Of a stretch of 64,000 nucleotides of DNA, positions 45,361 through 57,539 are shown piece after piece. The notes below the pieces were generated by a model, which made no database searches, was not told where the DNA came from, and saw nothing but the letters and a program-made list of their open reading frames with translations. Each line of letters opens with the position of its first letter. The stretch's first letter is position 1. The stretch covers positions 77,481,987 to 77,545,986 of the forward strand of contig NC_090942.1 of NCBI RefSeq assembly GCF_040807025.1. Reading direction: 5' to 3'. This DNA comes from Struthio camelus (lineage: Eukaryota; Chordata; Aves; Struthioniformes; Struthionidae). Position numbers and translations under genes: made by a program.

Positions 45361-46279
45361 ATTTCAGTGAGGGGGGAAAAAAAAAAACTTTTGTGGTCCA
45401 TCTCTCAGTTCTTCCTCCATCTGAACAAAAGCCATGTCCGTAATCCTGTGACCTTTCGACACATCTTTTGACCGCTACCTGTAGGAAATGACACACCATC
45501 CACCTGACAGCACCAGGCACCAGAGCGCTTGGGACCAGCTTGGCTCCCCTTCCTCTCTGTATCCTTTGCTTCCCGTGAGACTGTCAAAGGAAAACAGGCT
45601 TTCTTTCCCTGTTGTGGAAAGAAACGGCAAGACTCTTCCCTCTCCTCTCCGGTTCTGGCTCTTTTCTATGAGTCTACTTATGCTTGTAAGGAAGAGGAGC
45701 AAGCGAGAGAGGGAGGGAGATTTTTCACCATATTACACCTGGGGCACTCGGGATAGCTACTGCTAGGCTGGTAGCACCGCACCAGCAAACAGCTTGGGAC
45801 TGGGGGAAGAGGCAGCTATACCTACAACTCCATCTTCCAAAACCAGCACTTCAACAGCAATAGTTAACTTCAGTCCTGCCCCACAAGGAAATGTTAATAG
45901 CCCAAATACGAGGGTCCGCAAATAAGACTGCACCTATACTGCAGCTTTTGCTCACACAACCTGGTTGTTCAAAGATCCCAGCTCCTCGTACGTGCAGCCA
46001 GCTGCGCCTGGCCCTCCTCCAGAAAGCTGTGCTTTGTGAAACGCCACAGTGCAGGCACAGCGCCTCGGGGGTGTGCCAGCTACTGCCCGCACATGCGGAG
46101 AAGCGAAATTCTACCCAGAAGACTATACCCACATGGGGTTGGTACTGTTTGGCCATGTCCTAGCTAAAACTAAACTCACATCAAAGCGTAATGAGTGCGC
46201 TGGAAGGGGCAGAACAGTCTCGGCTCAGGGAATCCCACTTAATTTATTACCAGTTACCATTAACCTTTAATTACTGACA
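45361..46279. other. A4GALT upstream intron or intergenic stretch, nothing recognised
   Basis: No coding or repeat feature was recognised between the hairpin region and the LTR-like element. Confidence 0.4.
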
Positions 46280-47270
46280 TAGGTATTGAGAAAACAAGAA
46301 GACAAAGAATTAAACAAACTCTCAGGAAAACACCCATCCTCCTCCTTCCCCAGGTACAACCTCAGTCCAACGCCTCTCATCCCCCTTCCCAGGCTCAGCT
46401 ACCCCTATGTTTGCCATGTGTTACACACAGTCCCTCCCAGTTTCTTCGGTGAGGTGACAGGTGGCATAGGAGGTTGGGATCGGTGCGTAATGGTTTCTTT
46501 CTGCTGCCACTTGCTTCTTACTTTTCTTCCACTGCTCCTTGCTTCTTACTGCTCCTTTGCTCCAGCATGGGCTCCTCCACGGGCTGCAGCTCTTCAGGGC
46601 TGTACCTGCTCCAGCGTGGGCTCTCCATGGGCTGCAGTCCCCCAGGAGGGGTCCCTGCTCCAGCATGGGTCGCCCACACAGCCCCTCAAGGGTGTCCTTG
46701 TCCCAGCATCGGTCGTAGTCCTTTGGGAATGTCCCCACCCTGGTGAGGGTGTCCCTCAGAGGTATACCTCCTGGCATGGAGCGCCTCCCGGCAAGAGCGT
46801 GTCTCCAGCTGCGTCTCCAACAACATCCCTGCCACGTGCCTCCTCCACTTCCCTCCTTTTCTCCAGACGCTTCTCTTCACATATCTCCTCACGTGTCTCC
46901 TTTTGTATGTCCTTGCATTATCTCCTCACATCCTCCTCACGCACATCTCCTCTCACGTCCCGCCTGCCCCATGTCACCTTTTTGTGTCTCCTTTTTTAAT
47001 GCCTTCACGTGCATCCTCCCATGTAGCCTCATGTATGTCCTTTCGTGTCTCTTCTCATATGTCTCCTTTTTGTGTCCCCTGTCTCCCTAGTGGCAACCAC
47101 TCTTTCTTAAGTATGTTTGAGCAGAGGTACCATACGCTTCTCCGAGTGGCTGAAATTTTGGCACACAATGGGTTGCTGCCATCTGTTTCAGAGCTGGCTG
47201 GAACTGGCAGTTCATGGCCTCCTCCTACGCAGGGCACTTCTGCAGCACCCTGCTACTGAAACCCTATCTT
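46280..47270 (+). mobile_element. Solo-LTR-like avian endogenous retrovirus element
   Basis: The stretch has the look of a dispersed avian ERV LTR. A CTTCCCCAGGTACAACCTCA-like start leads into repeated GCTCCAGCATGGGCTCCTCC and CCATGGGCTGCAG units of about 40-60 bp. A pyrimidine-rich TCTCCTCACATGTCTCC region follows, and the end resembles GAGCTGGCTGGAACTGGCAG and CAGCACCCTGCTACTGAAA. No gag, pol or env frame was seen, so only an LTR remains. Family assignment is from memory of the pattern, and the boundaries are approximate. Frames crossing it are repeat artefacts. Confidence 0.6.
46560..46780 (+). repeat. Imperfect tandem units CTCCAGCATGGG...GGGCTGCAG
   Basis: Four to five diverged units of roughly 45 bp, each with TGCTCCAGC(A/G)TGGG and often GGGCTGCAG, lie within the LTR-like element. 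Confidence 0.7.
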
Positions 47271-50200
47271 TTATGCCCAATGCAGCACACTTTGTAATGT
47301 TCAAATACAGGCCAGTCCCTAGCTTTATTGTTTTTCTTTCTACACAGCAGAAATACGCTACTAAGGCATTTCAGCTTTTTAGCTGTTGAACAGTCCTTCA
47401 CTACCTAGTGCAAACAAAAACAGCCATATTTGAAAACATGTTAGGTGGTCAAGGTCACTGACCCCCTGAGAGGCTCCTTCCCAAGTGTATTTGTTTCTCT
47501 TTGTGGGAACATCTGCTTCCAGATGCTCCCCGTACAATGGAAAGTCTTCAAACAGAGAAAATGAGAGACCGTAAGTGATACATTGTCATTTACACGCTTG
47601 CAACGCAAAAGGCTTTCTATCACTTTAGTGAGGGCTTCATTTTACAGAGAACTCACTCAATAATTGCTCAAGCCTGTCATCAGAATACACTAAATATATC
47701 CTTAGCACATGCCAGATCAATATCTGACCCTCTGGCAGGCAAGCAGGAGAGTAAGGAGACCTTCTAGCACTGCCATCCCATTTGTACACCCTTTGCTGGA
47801 GAGCAAGGTTTTGTGTTGCAACCAAAGTAAGGAGAAATCTCCAGCAAAACGGGAATGAATTCAGGAATCTAAGGCAGAAAATTCACCCTACGAAGTAAAA
47901 AGGAAGTTTTGTGCTGGTTTAGCTTCCAGAGAACAGCTCAACTGCAGCATAAATCTTTGGACAACTGAAAGAGGGTATTTAGGAAAGAACACTGTTGCTC
48001 CCCCATTTTGTTTTCCATTAACGATACTCAGCAGCTGAACAGAAGAGTAATATCACAGGCAGTAAATAGATGCAGCAGCTTACAACAGCTGTTCCAGCAG
48101 CAATAGCGAAGCACCAGGGAAATCACAGGCTCCTCCCAGAGCCCTGCAAGCACCTTTAGCGCTAGAGTAAAAGCTCCGTTTCTTCCGATCGTGTCTGCCG
48201 GAATCTGGCACGGCGGCAGCTGTGGGATGGCTGATGGTGATACACCACTGATGTCCCGTCTAGTAAGTCCCCCGGATAAGGAAATTGCCGTAAGCACAGA
48301 CATGACTGCCATACCAACGGAAGCATGCGTGTGCATTTGCTTAAAATTCACTTAAGCTTTGAGTTCAGAGGTGTTTTGTGACTCACGAGCAAAGACAACT
48401 TTAGTAAGTTCTGAGCAAGGGAGTTTCCTGACCTGGTCAGAAAGAGGTGCTTTACGACTTCACTGGGGCAACGCAAGATGACCTAGCAGCTGGAGTCAAG
48501 AGCCAGGTCCTCCTCCACAGAGACCAAACTGCAGTTACCCATAGGGCTGGGGACAGATCTGTTGAGTTTGTTTACTGTATCCTGGACTTTTAAAAGTTGA
48601 GACTGTGCGTTTTTGCCTGAAAGCAACCCATTTCTGGCTGGTATTGTTATGAAAGTGGGCAGACACCCGGGGAATGAACTTGCTGTTATTTTAAAATACC
48701 CTTAGCACAGTACTTTCTCTGCAGGATGATGTGCCACATCGCAGCATCAGTCACAACATCCGCTCTACCAAGTGTACTTCACGCGCTGCTGGGTACCTCC
48801 TCCGTTTTCAGCCACGATGCCTAGTTAAGGATAGCTGAAGCAATACCCTGCTTGCTGAGCAAGGCATGGAGGATGCCAGTCGAGTGCTTCCACAAAGCTA
48901 ACAGGGCTGTAATTCACTCCAGGTGATATAACAGAAGTCTAATGCTTGTCTAGACAGGTCGGTTAAAGTGGTGGGTTTAAATGCTTTGTTAAATACGTTC
49001 CCTAATGTTGAGTCCAGCATGTCTTCCCAGATGAACAAAAGATTCACAGACTTCACAGCCTGGTGTTTTGCTGCTGCTTAACGGAGGAGGCCAAATCCAT
49101 AGTTCCTTTTCTCTCCGCTTACAGGTTTTAGCTGTTGCTTTGCTTTTCCTCGGAAAGCCCTGACAAGTTTTCAGGGGACAGACCTGTATCTTTACCTCCA
49201 AAGGCAGCTGGAAGCAGAAGTCGCAAGGATAAAGCCTTAAAACCTAGTATCAAAGGAGGATTGCCAAGGTCGGCCTTTAGTACCATTTGGTGCACCCAAA
49301 TATATCAAGCTTGACTCTGGAGCTAAGGGAATTTAGAATAAGCATCGGGCTTGATTCACAGCACTTTCGTGTTAAGGCACCCTTAAGTATAATGAAAAGG
49401 AGCTGCTGAAGGTTTTCTGTAAATCAGGTCCCAGGCACTATGCTTCAGAGCAGCTACAGAAATACATTTCCTTGCTTTCAAACACAAAGGAAAATTAAGG
49501 CTTGCAAAGCTTTGATCTAAAACAAAACAAGAAAAAAAAAACAAATACACAGCGCAGCGTCAAAGCAACGTCGTTCCATCTGAGGGCCAAAACTCTGCTC
49601 TGCGCTGTCCTTCCAGCTTTTATTTCTTTGCTGCTTAAAATTTAGCACTTTTGCCAAGAATAGATAACTTTCTGAGCTACGCGCTGCAGAGAGCTATAGT
49701 CCATAGTCTCTACCATATAGTCTAGACCGTAGAGTATACGGCCTCTAGAAATACATGGGATAAATCGGCAATCTACAGCACAAAGTGGGACTAAGGCCTC
49801 AGGTTGGCGGCTGTGTTTGTTGCTTCCTGCCCCCATGCTACAGACTCTGTGAAAGCAAACACCACACGTCAACTTGTGAGAAGTCATTCACCTCATCACA
49901 GCCTAACAGGAAAATACGGTGGCCTTTCAAAAGCAGGCACCGGGTACTGTAGTTAACATATTTAAAATGCCTGTGCCTTTTAAACCAATTAAATCCAAGT
50001 TAAGGTTTTTCAGCTATTAAGGCTTCCCTAACTGCTAGTACTGTGCATATAAAACACCAGGAGATAACCAGTGCATTTGATTCTGTTCACTTTTGCCTAC
50101 TTTTATTTGTACTCACAAATTAGCTCACATCCACACAACCAATGCACATCTGGATCACACTGAACCTCCTTGAATATATGGCTTTTAAAAATGCAATTTT

Positions 50201-51049
50201 GCCCAGAAAATGGGAACGCGTTACAGAAGAGATCTTCCCATACTCCACCTTTTAATTTGCTTCCGCGAGAAATTTAATTCAATGCTCTTCAGGCACAGAG
50301 CATCCACACAGAGAATTTAGGTACGAGATCAAGAGCAGAGGTTCCTAATATTGAAATCGTGGCTGGCCTGACTGCCTGGTCAGATGAATACAGGGCGGAA
50401 GTGGAATCAGCCATTGCTGACCCATGGTTTCCCTAAAGCCCTTCAGGGATCTTCCCCTCTTCTGGGGCGAGCAGCACCTCTACGGTGCAGCCACCAAGGT
50501 GCAGGACACGGGATGTGTGATGCGGGATGCGGGGAGGAAGGGCTCTCTGGTGGATATGTTCTCCTTGTCACAGAAAAGTCTTTGTGCCCAAAAGTCTTTG
50601 TTGCTCAGGGAGACCTGAGGCCTGGGTTACCCAAAAAGCCCTAGGGAGATTCATTCTTTTCTTACCTTTATGAAAAGTTGTTGTTTGTCTTTAGATTGCT
50701 CATTGAACTGTTAGGGCCTGCATGTCCTTGCAAGGCTCTCAGCCAACCTTGAGTATTTCTTAGGGAAGCTTTATGAGTAAAGCACTAAAGCCTGGTATCT
50801 TTCTGACATTCCTACTCCTATTTCACAATCAGGTAACTCAGGCGTTCAGATTTAGCAGCGTGTGATAGGTGCAACAGCAGCACACACTGCGAAGTCCCAG
50901 TGCTAAGCACTGCAAAACTGGCCAGCACTTGGAGCTGCCAAGTATAACAGATCAAATACCAATGAGCTATATACCCTGTCTTCGAATACAAAAAAGCCGG
51001 TGGTAATTTGAAGCACACCCCTCACTTTGAAACCTCCATTCTTCCTCCC
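47271..51049. other. Non-coding stretch, no gene recognised
   Basis: No coding exon with splice support was seen. It lies between the A4GALT coding exon and its presumed promoter, so it is probably intron. Confidence 0.4.
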
Positions 51050-51440
51050 GTCAGCGGCCTTATCCCCTTCATTTCTTTAACCCAGCGCACCCTCCTCCGC
51101 GTTGCTCTGCTCCACACCTTCCTCCCCGCTCTGTCGAGCCCAGCCGTGGGCACCGCTTCGGGAACCGAGACGGGCAGAGCAAGGACCGCTGGCCTGGCCC
51201 CCCTTGGGCCCCTGCGGCTCCCTGACACGCTGCTGGGGGCTAACGCCACGTAACGTCAGGTGCTGGGCTTCACCGTGCTGAATAAAGGCGCCTGGGGGAT
51301 GGCGCGGTGAAGAACTTCATACCAGTGGGAGCACTGAGCAACGCCGAGGGCGGCGGCGCGAGGAAAGACGTAGCGTCACTGCGTGACGCAAAGGGTAGTA
51401 ACAGGAATTATGGGGAAAACTGGATCGAGAGGGACTTCCA
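51050..51440. promoter_or_regulatory. Small CpG-rich patch, possible enhancer or alternative promoter
   Basis: A local rise in CpG stands out from AT-rich surroundings. It includes the palindrome GCGTCACTGCGTGACGC (51,373-51,389), preceded by the inverted repeat GACGTAGCGTC. Both contain TGACG(C/T) cores bound by CREB/ATF or Maf-type bZIP factors. The location upstream of A4GALT on the minus strand makes an alternative promoter possible. Confidence 0.4.
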
Positions 51441-54400
51441 CCACCAGGAACCCGGCGACAATGTGTAATCAGAACCGTATCTCTCCGTCCCCCAAAATAG
51501 CATCTGAGTGTCTTATTCAGCCCTCTGTCAGGAACAGTTTCCTGACGCTTTTTGTAGAGCTTAGCATTTGCGTTATCTTTAACTGAAAGGAGTAGTTTTT
51601 ATACTTGGTAGCTTTTGGCTTTCAGGAAACAGGTCATACAAAGCCTCGTCAACAGTTCGAATAAAAGGCGACACAGGATTTGGCTGGGGAAAGCTGCTGG
51701 AAAATACGAACAGACCAAAGGGACAGACGCCAGCAGCAGACCTTGCTAGCAAACTGATACAGCTCTTTGCCACCAGCAGCTTTCAATTCAGTTTCATATT
51801 ACTGCACGGTTGCACAAAGCCATGCCACGCTCATTGTATAAGTAATAGGTCTGGAAAGAGCGTACAAAACTTAAGTCTAAGCAGTACTTTAACCCTCACA
51901 GCTCATGAAGCTACTGGAATGTGGCTAGCAAAGCAGCAGCTTTTTGGGAGGGCATGCACATATTATATTAGCAGATTGAGATAATACGAAAGTTGGAAGA
52001 AAGGCCGGTCAGAAAGAAAGTGGGCAAACCCTGTCAAATCACCAACATCACTGCTACCCGAGATGTTACGCAAGGGTTTGTCGAGCAGGTCTTGCACCAC
52101 AGGAAGAGGCCACTTAAACGCTGTCCTCTTCTGCAGTGAGGTCTGTCTCACGAAAGCGGGCATCCAAGCAGCATTAACGAGTGAAGAGATACAGCGCACT
52201 TCAAAGTATGTTAATGATTAAACACTTCAAGTCTAATAAATATAGCGGTTTTTTTCTTCCACCAGTTTGGATGACACTGTCTTTGTTTTTGTCTGTAAAA
52301 TCCAAAGATACGCTGGAGAGGAAAGATCATCCAAAGGCAGATCACTACACACAGTTTCAGGGGATTTGTATTTATTTTGCTGCTCTGTAATAGGATTTTT
52401 ATGGGACAAGGAACAGGTCACTTTAAACCGAAGTATAGAAGCTCGCCTCCAATTTGAAATCATTGTAAAGTCTAAACTTCTGCAAGGATTTGGGGTTTTG
52501 CTTTTCTGTCTCTAACACAACCTTCCTCCTGTGAATACGGAGGAAGCACTTTCCTATCTGACAGAGGCACTGCAAGGATGAATATATTCAAGACTGGGAG
52601 GCATTCCCATCTGTGCAAGACACAGGGGTGAGGCTTTGTGTAATTATATTGGAAAGAGTTGGGGGGAAAAAAAACATACAGTGTGTGCATTTTCTGTTTT
52701 ACCAAAAAAAAGGAATAGTGACATGGTTGTACTGTATGCCTTGCTCCCAGAAGAGTAAATCATAATGCTAGAATCTGACGTTCCCCCAGCCCTCATTTAA
52801 GTTGCTGGGCAGAGTTACCAGCCCTGGCATAAGATAACTGAAAAGCCAGCAGAGATGTGCAAAGAAGTCAGTCGCTAACACAACACTTGTTTCCAAGTGA
52901 AAGCCCAATCCAAAATAAGATCTGCGAATCTACTGGGCAATTTCAAAAACCTATTCTAAAATAGGGTTTTTTAAAGTCTTTGTTTGCGCAGGAGCGCCTT
53001 AAAAAGGAGAAAAAAAGCTCACCTCAGAGGACAGCACAAAAAGAGATCTCAAAGCCAGAAGACGCCCTACAAAGTTTTAACAAACATGGAAAGAGCAAGC
53101 CTGAGGGAGCTAAAAGATAGTACAGCTCAGCCCATCTAATGGGGAGCTGCCAGAAAAGGAAACAGGAGTGTTCCCAGTCTCTCCTACCATCATGTACTGG
53201 AACTTGATCCAAACCATAACAAAGCTGATGGCAAGACTTTTTTTTAACACTATACACTACTAATCTGGTCTCACAGAGCTCTATATATGGAATATTCACA
53301 TCTGTGCGGTTTTATATGGCAACAGTGACTCGCAGACAGAGCCTTGCCTCTCTACCAAGAATCTAACAAATACAACAAAATTAAGACTTTTTTAAAGACG
53401 AAAACTACTCATAAGTACTTCTTGCCAGATGAAAGTATTATTTGATGACACAGCAAAACTGAACCAATGGCCAGGTGATGCTAAAGCGTGCAGTCCCACT
53501 CCCTTCCTTCTCAGGCTCATCCTTGACACTCCTCTGACCCTGCAGCCAACAGCCCAGGAAGCTAAACCTCCAAAAAGCTCACGCTGTTGAAGGATTTGAT
53601 TTTCGTACTGCTTTAGCTCGCAGAACTTGTTATGCTCTCCTGCAGGATGAGACGAGCACAAAGAGAGGCGCAAGAACACGCAGCCAGGAGACTGCGCTCT
53701 TTCAGCCGCACCTAACTTAGTTCAATGGCAACACCAAATTGCACACCGAGGTTTTCACAGTCCATGACTTCTGGTCTCGGCCCAATGATATCCCTGAGGG
53801 TGAAAAACTTCATTAGAGCCGCTGTCTAGTGGGACACAGCCAATGCCTTGAGAGCCAATCCTGGGAGATTGGCTCTCCCAATCCTGGGAGAAAGAAAACA
53901 TGGGTCATAGCCACCAGCAGCTACCTGAACTACACACCTAACACTGGCTCGTGACAGGCGGATTGTCACTAACTCGCATCAGACTGTCCGGCCTTCAAGG
54001 GTGACTACAGTTTCTGTGTTGTCAGATGAGGGGCGTGAGAACCAGAAAAGGGCCTTCACGTGTGGCTTTCCAGACACTGCCTCCTCCTATGGAGTTTGAG
54101 CCTCGAGACCCTGCTTACAGTTTTGTCTTGCAGCTCACGTCACCATTTGAAGAGAGGGTTTCTTTCCCCACCAGTGCTTAGCCTCACAACCCTTAGCAAG
54201 TTCAACCAAAAGGTTGAAATATCAGCCAGACCCCCTGGGTATCTCATGAGAGCAGACATCCTCCCAAGCCTTTGATTTCACAGCTGCACCTTTTCTTCAC
54301 TAGAACTAACCAAGAAACAGAGGGTGAAACCAGGACTTTCCATTCAATTTGACAACTGACTTGAGATAGCATTAAACCCTAACTAATGTTTCGGTGTACC

Positions 54401-55499
54401 AGGCCTTCTGCTTGTGAAGAGCAGGGCTGCCTCCAGATACAAGTGGACCCCCCACCGCATCCATAACTACATCCAACCCAGAACACTCCTTTTTGTCTGC
54501 CGAGGTTTCTTAACCAAGTGTCTCACTGGCCTCGTGAGAACCTGTGTCAGGCTCCACCCATCCTCACCAAAGTCTTCTAGAAACCATTAAAGAATTAAGT
54601 AATCACATCCTTTAACTTGCAGGATGTTAAAAAAGTCATCTGATAAATTTTCTTCATCTGTAGATGCTGAATATTCCCGTTGAATCTTTTCATTTGCAAA
54701 CAGGCTCTTGTTCAAGATGTACAGCTTTCATGTTTGCTCTCATTAGATTACTACCCACCTCTCTAGTCTTTCAATTCCCTGCCAGAAGTCTAATTTTAGT
54801 TTTCTTATTATTTTAACATTATCCTTAACAATCCACAGGACAACGGCGTTGAAGCCAACATCAGGAAAACCACAGCAACGCATTTCGAAAACAAATGACT
54901 TGCAACTGCTTTCAGTGCCTATTTCTTCCTATATTCCAGATAAAATATCTTCTATAAAGCATCTTCCATGCAAACACAGGCACCCTGCTCCAATCACTCT
55001 CCCATCACAAGATATTCTTGCTTTCTTGTTGATAAGCTAGCAATAGATCACAAACCAGTTTCACTCGTAAATACAGTATGAAAGACTATCATTTTTGTCT
55101 GCTTCAGTGCAAAAAATACCACTGCTTACCTACCACTTCGTAGTCATGCTGTTTCTAATTCATACAGAGGTTTCCCGAGCATTTTTCACAGTATTTACTG
55201 AGAACAATCAACCCATATGCACATTACAAAACCACCTGAGCTTCAGCTAGGATGCGGTCAGGCTTGGGAAACATCCGGTCTACTTTGAGCAATCTCTCGT
55301 ATCGGGAAACGTTTCCCAATGCTTTAATAGGGGTAGTCCATTCCTAGCCAGGGCTTCTAAACGCATCTTCTTACTACAGTTACAAGCACTGCATGTTTCC
55401 CTGTGCTGCTTCTGCGGGGGCTTTCTTCCCCTTCCTGCCACGGCAAGCAATTCTGCTGGTCTGTCGTGAGCCTCCAAGCCTTATCCCTGCTCTTACGTT
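51441..55499. other. Non-coding stretch, no gene recognised
   Basis: Probable A4GALT intron. It has a perfect 9-bp stem hairpin at 53,852-53,875 (GAGCCAATC/GATTGGCTC, 6-base loop). No other feature was recognised. Confidence 0.4.
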
Positions 55500-56820
55500 C
55501 TTTTAAGGGCACATCTGCCTGGGAGCACGACAGCTGATGGCACTCGCTTCTGTCACCAGTCCTGCTGCGTTTCCACCTTCTCAGCCAAGCCAGCCCCCCC
55601 CCCGGGGACTTCCACGTTTCTGCCTCCCATCCGACCCGTTTCTCTTCTTCCTCCCACTGCGCTGCTGCCATTCACCTGGACTCACGGTTTCGGCGCCCGA
55701 CGCGTCCTTCTCGAGTTGCGTTCAGCCTTTCGCCGTCCCGCTGAACGCGCGGGCACCGCGCGCCTGGCTCCCTTCCCGCGTACGCGGCCGCTACCTTCGC
55801 CTGCACCTTTGCTATCTCCCGTCTGAAACCGGTATCTACGCGGCGTGAACGCTCGGCAAGCTAAGGAGGCGTGCAAGACAAACCTCCCCTACAGAAACCT
55901 CGGCCAAATGATTTGTCACCACCGGAAGGGAGACCTCCTTGTCTGCGTGGACGGGTAGGGCCTATTATCTGCAGGACCGTAACAGCACACGGTAGGTCCA
56001 TCAAGTCAGCTCAGGGCCAGCCCGGGGTCCCCGCTGACGCCAGCCCTGGCCGCCTGGCCCGGACCCGGCACCCTCCCGGCCGAGGCGAGAGGAGCCGAGC
56101 CGGCTCTAACCCGCACCCGGGAAGCTGCCCGCGAAACAGCCGGTGCCTGACGCCGCGACGGGGAGCAACGCGTTGCCCTCACGGGAAAAGTTTGCCGTGG
56201 GGGGGGGGGTGGGAAAAACACACACAAACATTTCCCCGACTCCCCGGCTCGGTAGGATGAGGCGAAGGAGCCCTAAGCGCAGCAGGCTTAGCGGGCCATC
56301 GCCAGACCCGCGGCACGGCGTGGGAGCGGCCCCGCGTGGGCTGCCCGCCCCCCCCCCCCGCTGCGCGCCCCGCTCACCTCGCCGCGCGGCGGCCGCCGCC
56401 GCTCCGCGCCCGCGCAGCAGCCAGCGCCGGCGCCGCCGTCCCCTGCGCCCGGGCATCACCGGCGGCGGCCGCCGACGGCCCCTCCCCGGCGGGGAAGCCG
56501 CCCCCGGGCGGGTCCCGGGAGGGCGCTTCCCTGAGTGGCAAAAAAGCATTTTAAATTGCGGAGATGCCTTTTTTTTTTTTTTTTCTCTCTCCCCCCCCCC
56601 CCCCCGCCTCTTCCTTCTCTTCCCCAACTCTGGGAATTCATTGTTGTTTTTTCTTAAACTCCCCCCCCCCCCCGGCCCATGGCCAGTTTAGGTTTTGCAA
56701 TCTCATGCGCGCGTTTTGCCCGCAGTCGCGCCCGCTTTGGGGGAGGTGAAGCGTCGGGCGAAGCCCTGCGGGGTGACCAGCCGCGGAGGGGACGCGGAGC
56801 CGCGGGGAGCGGCAGCTTGC
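55500..56820 (-). promoter_or_regulatory. A4GALT: CpG island, probable A4GALT promoter and first untranslated exon
   Basis: This is a very GC- and CpG-rich block 12-13 kb upstream of the A4GALT coding exon, matching the known arrangement of a remote untranslated first exon. On the minus strand CGGCGAG|GTGAGC gives a strong donor (exon end 56,378). Homopolymer runs occur upstream of it: T16 at 56,569-56,584, C15 at 56,591-56,605 and C13 at 56,661-56,673. The transcription start was not fixed. Assignment to A4GALT rests on position and strand. Confidence 0.6.
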
Positions 56821-57215
56821 GAAAACGCATAATTTCTTTCTTTTTTTTTTAATTTTATTTTCTTCTTCTCTTCTCTTTTTTTTTTCTTCTGTCTCTTTTT
56901 TCTTTTTTTCTTTTCTTTTCTCGTTAAAAAGCAGCCTGCGGATGAGCTGCTCGCAGGCTGAGAAGCAACGAAGTTTCAGAACTAGCCTAAGGCAGGAGGA
57001 AGTTTTCCCTAAATTACTTCTGGCAAATGATTGCCTAACCGGTTCTCATGAGCTTCAACGAGGGAAGGAAATTTGGCCTTTTTTTAAAAAAAGAAAAAAA
57101 AGCCTTTCTTTGGCTGCACTGCTGGTAAAGAGTGGAATAGAGGGCGATCACTGGAGATTTTAGGAAACAGGTTAGACAATAATTAGGAGTAGGTTAGGTA
57201 GAGGTAGTCCAACCT

Positions 57216-57285
57216 GGAGCAGGGGTTGGACGGGAGCTCTCCGGAGATGCCTTCCAGCCCTGTGTTTTATGGTTGTGTGATACAG
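57216..57285 (+). mobile_element. CR1 3'-tail fragment
   Basis: AGGGGTTGGACGGGAGCTCT then CCGGAGATGCCTTCCAGCCC and TTTATGGTTGTGTGA match a diverged CR1 3' end. It is only about 70 bp and sits inside the CpG-rich region. Confidence 0.65.
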
Positions 57286-57539
57286 CACATGACTTAGGTG
57301 TTACAAAATGACGTACCCATGAAAAACATTAGCGCAAAAGAAAAAGGAATTTTGACGTCGTTTTTGAATAAAAACATGTTTTCCCCATAGTGAAGTAACG
57401 TGACACTGATTTCCACCCCCCCCCCGGAAATAATGCCAAATTATTTTTTACAAGAACAGGCCTGGATCTAATTTGAAGTTAAAACGGATGCCGAGGTAAC
57501 TTAAGCGTCCCACTGAGCAGCATTTAGATTACCAAGAGC

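Noticed and set aside
46286-46999. 237-codon plus-strand frame
   Set aside because: It is the translation of tandem units within the LTR-like element.
56106-56691. Long Pro/Arg/Ala-rich frames on both strands
   Set aside because: They are products of GC-rich composition and homopolymers in a CpG island, except that the short minus-strand ATG frame is discussed as a possible uORF.
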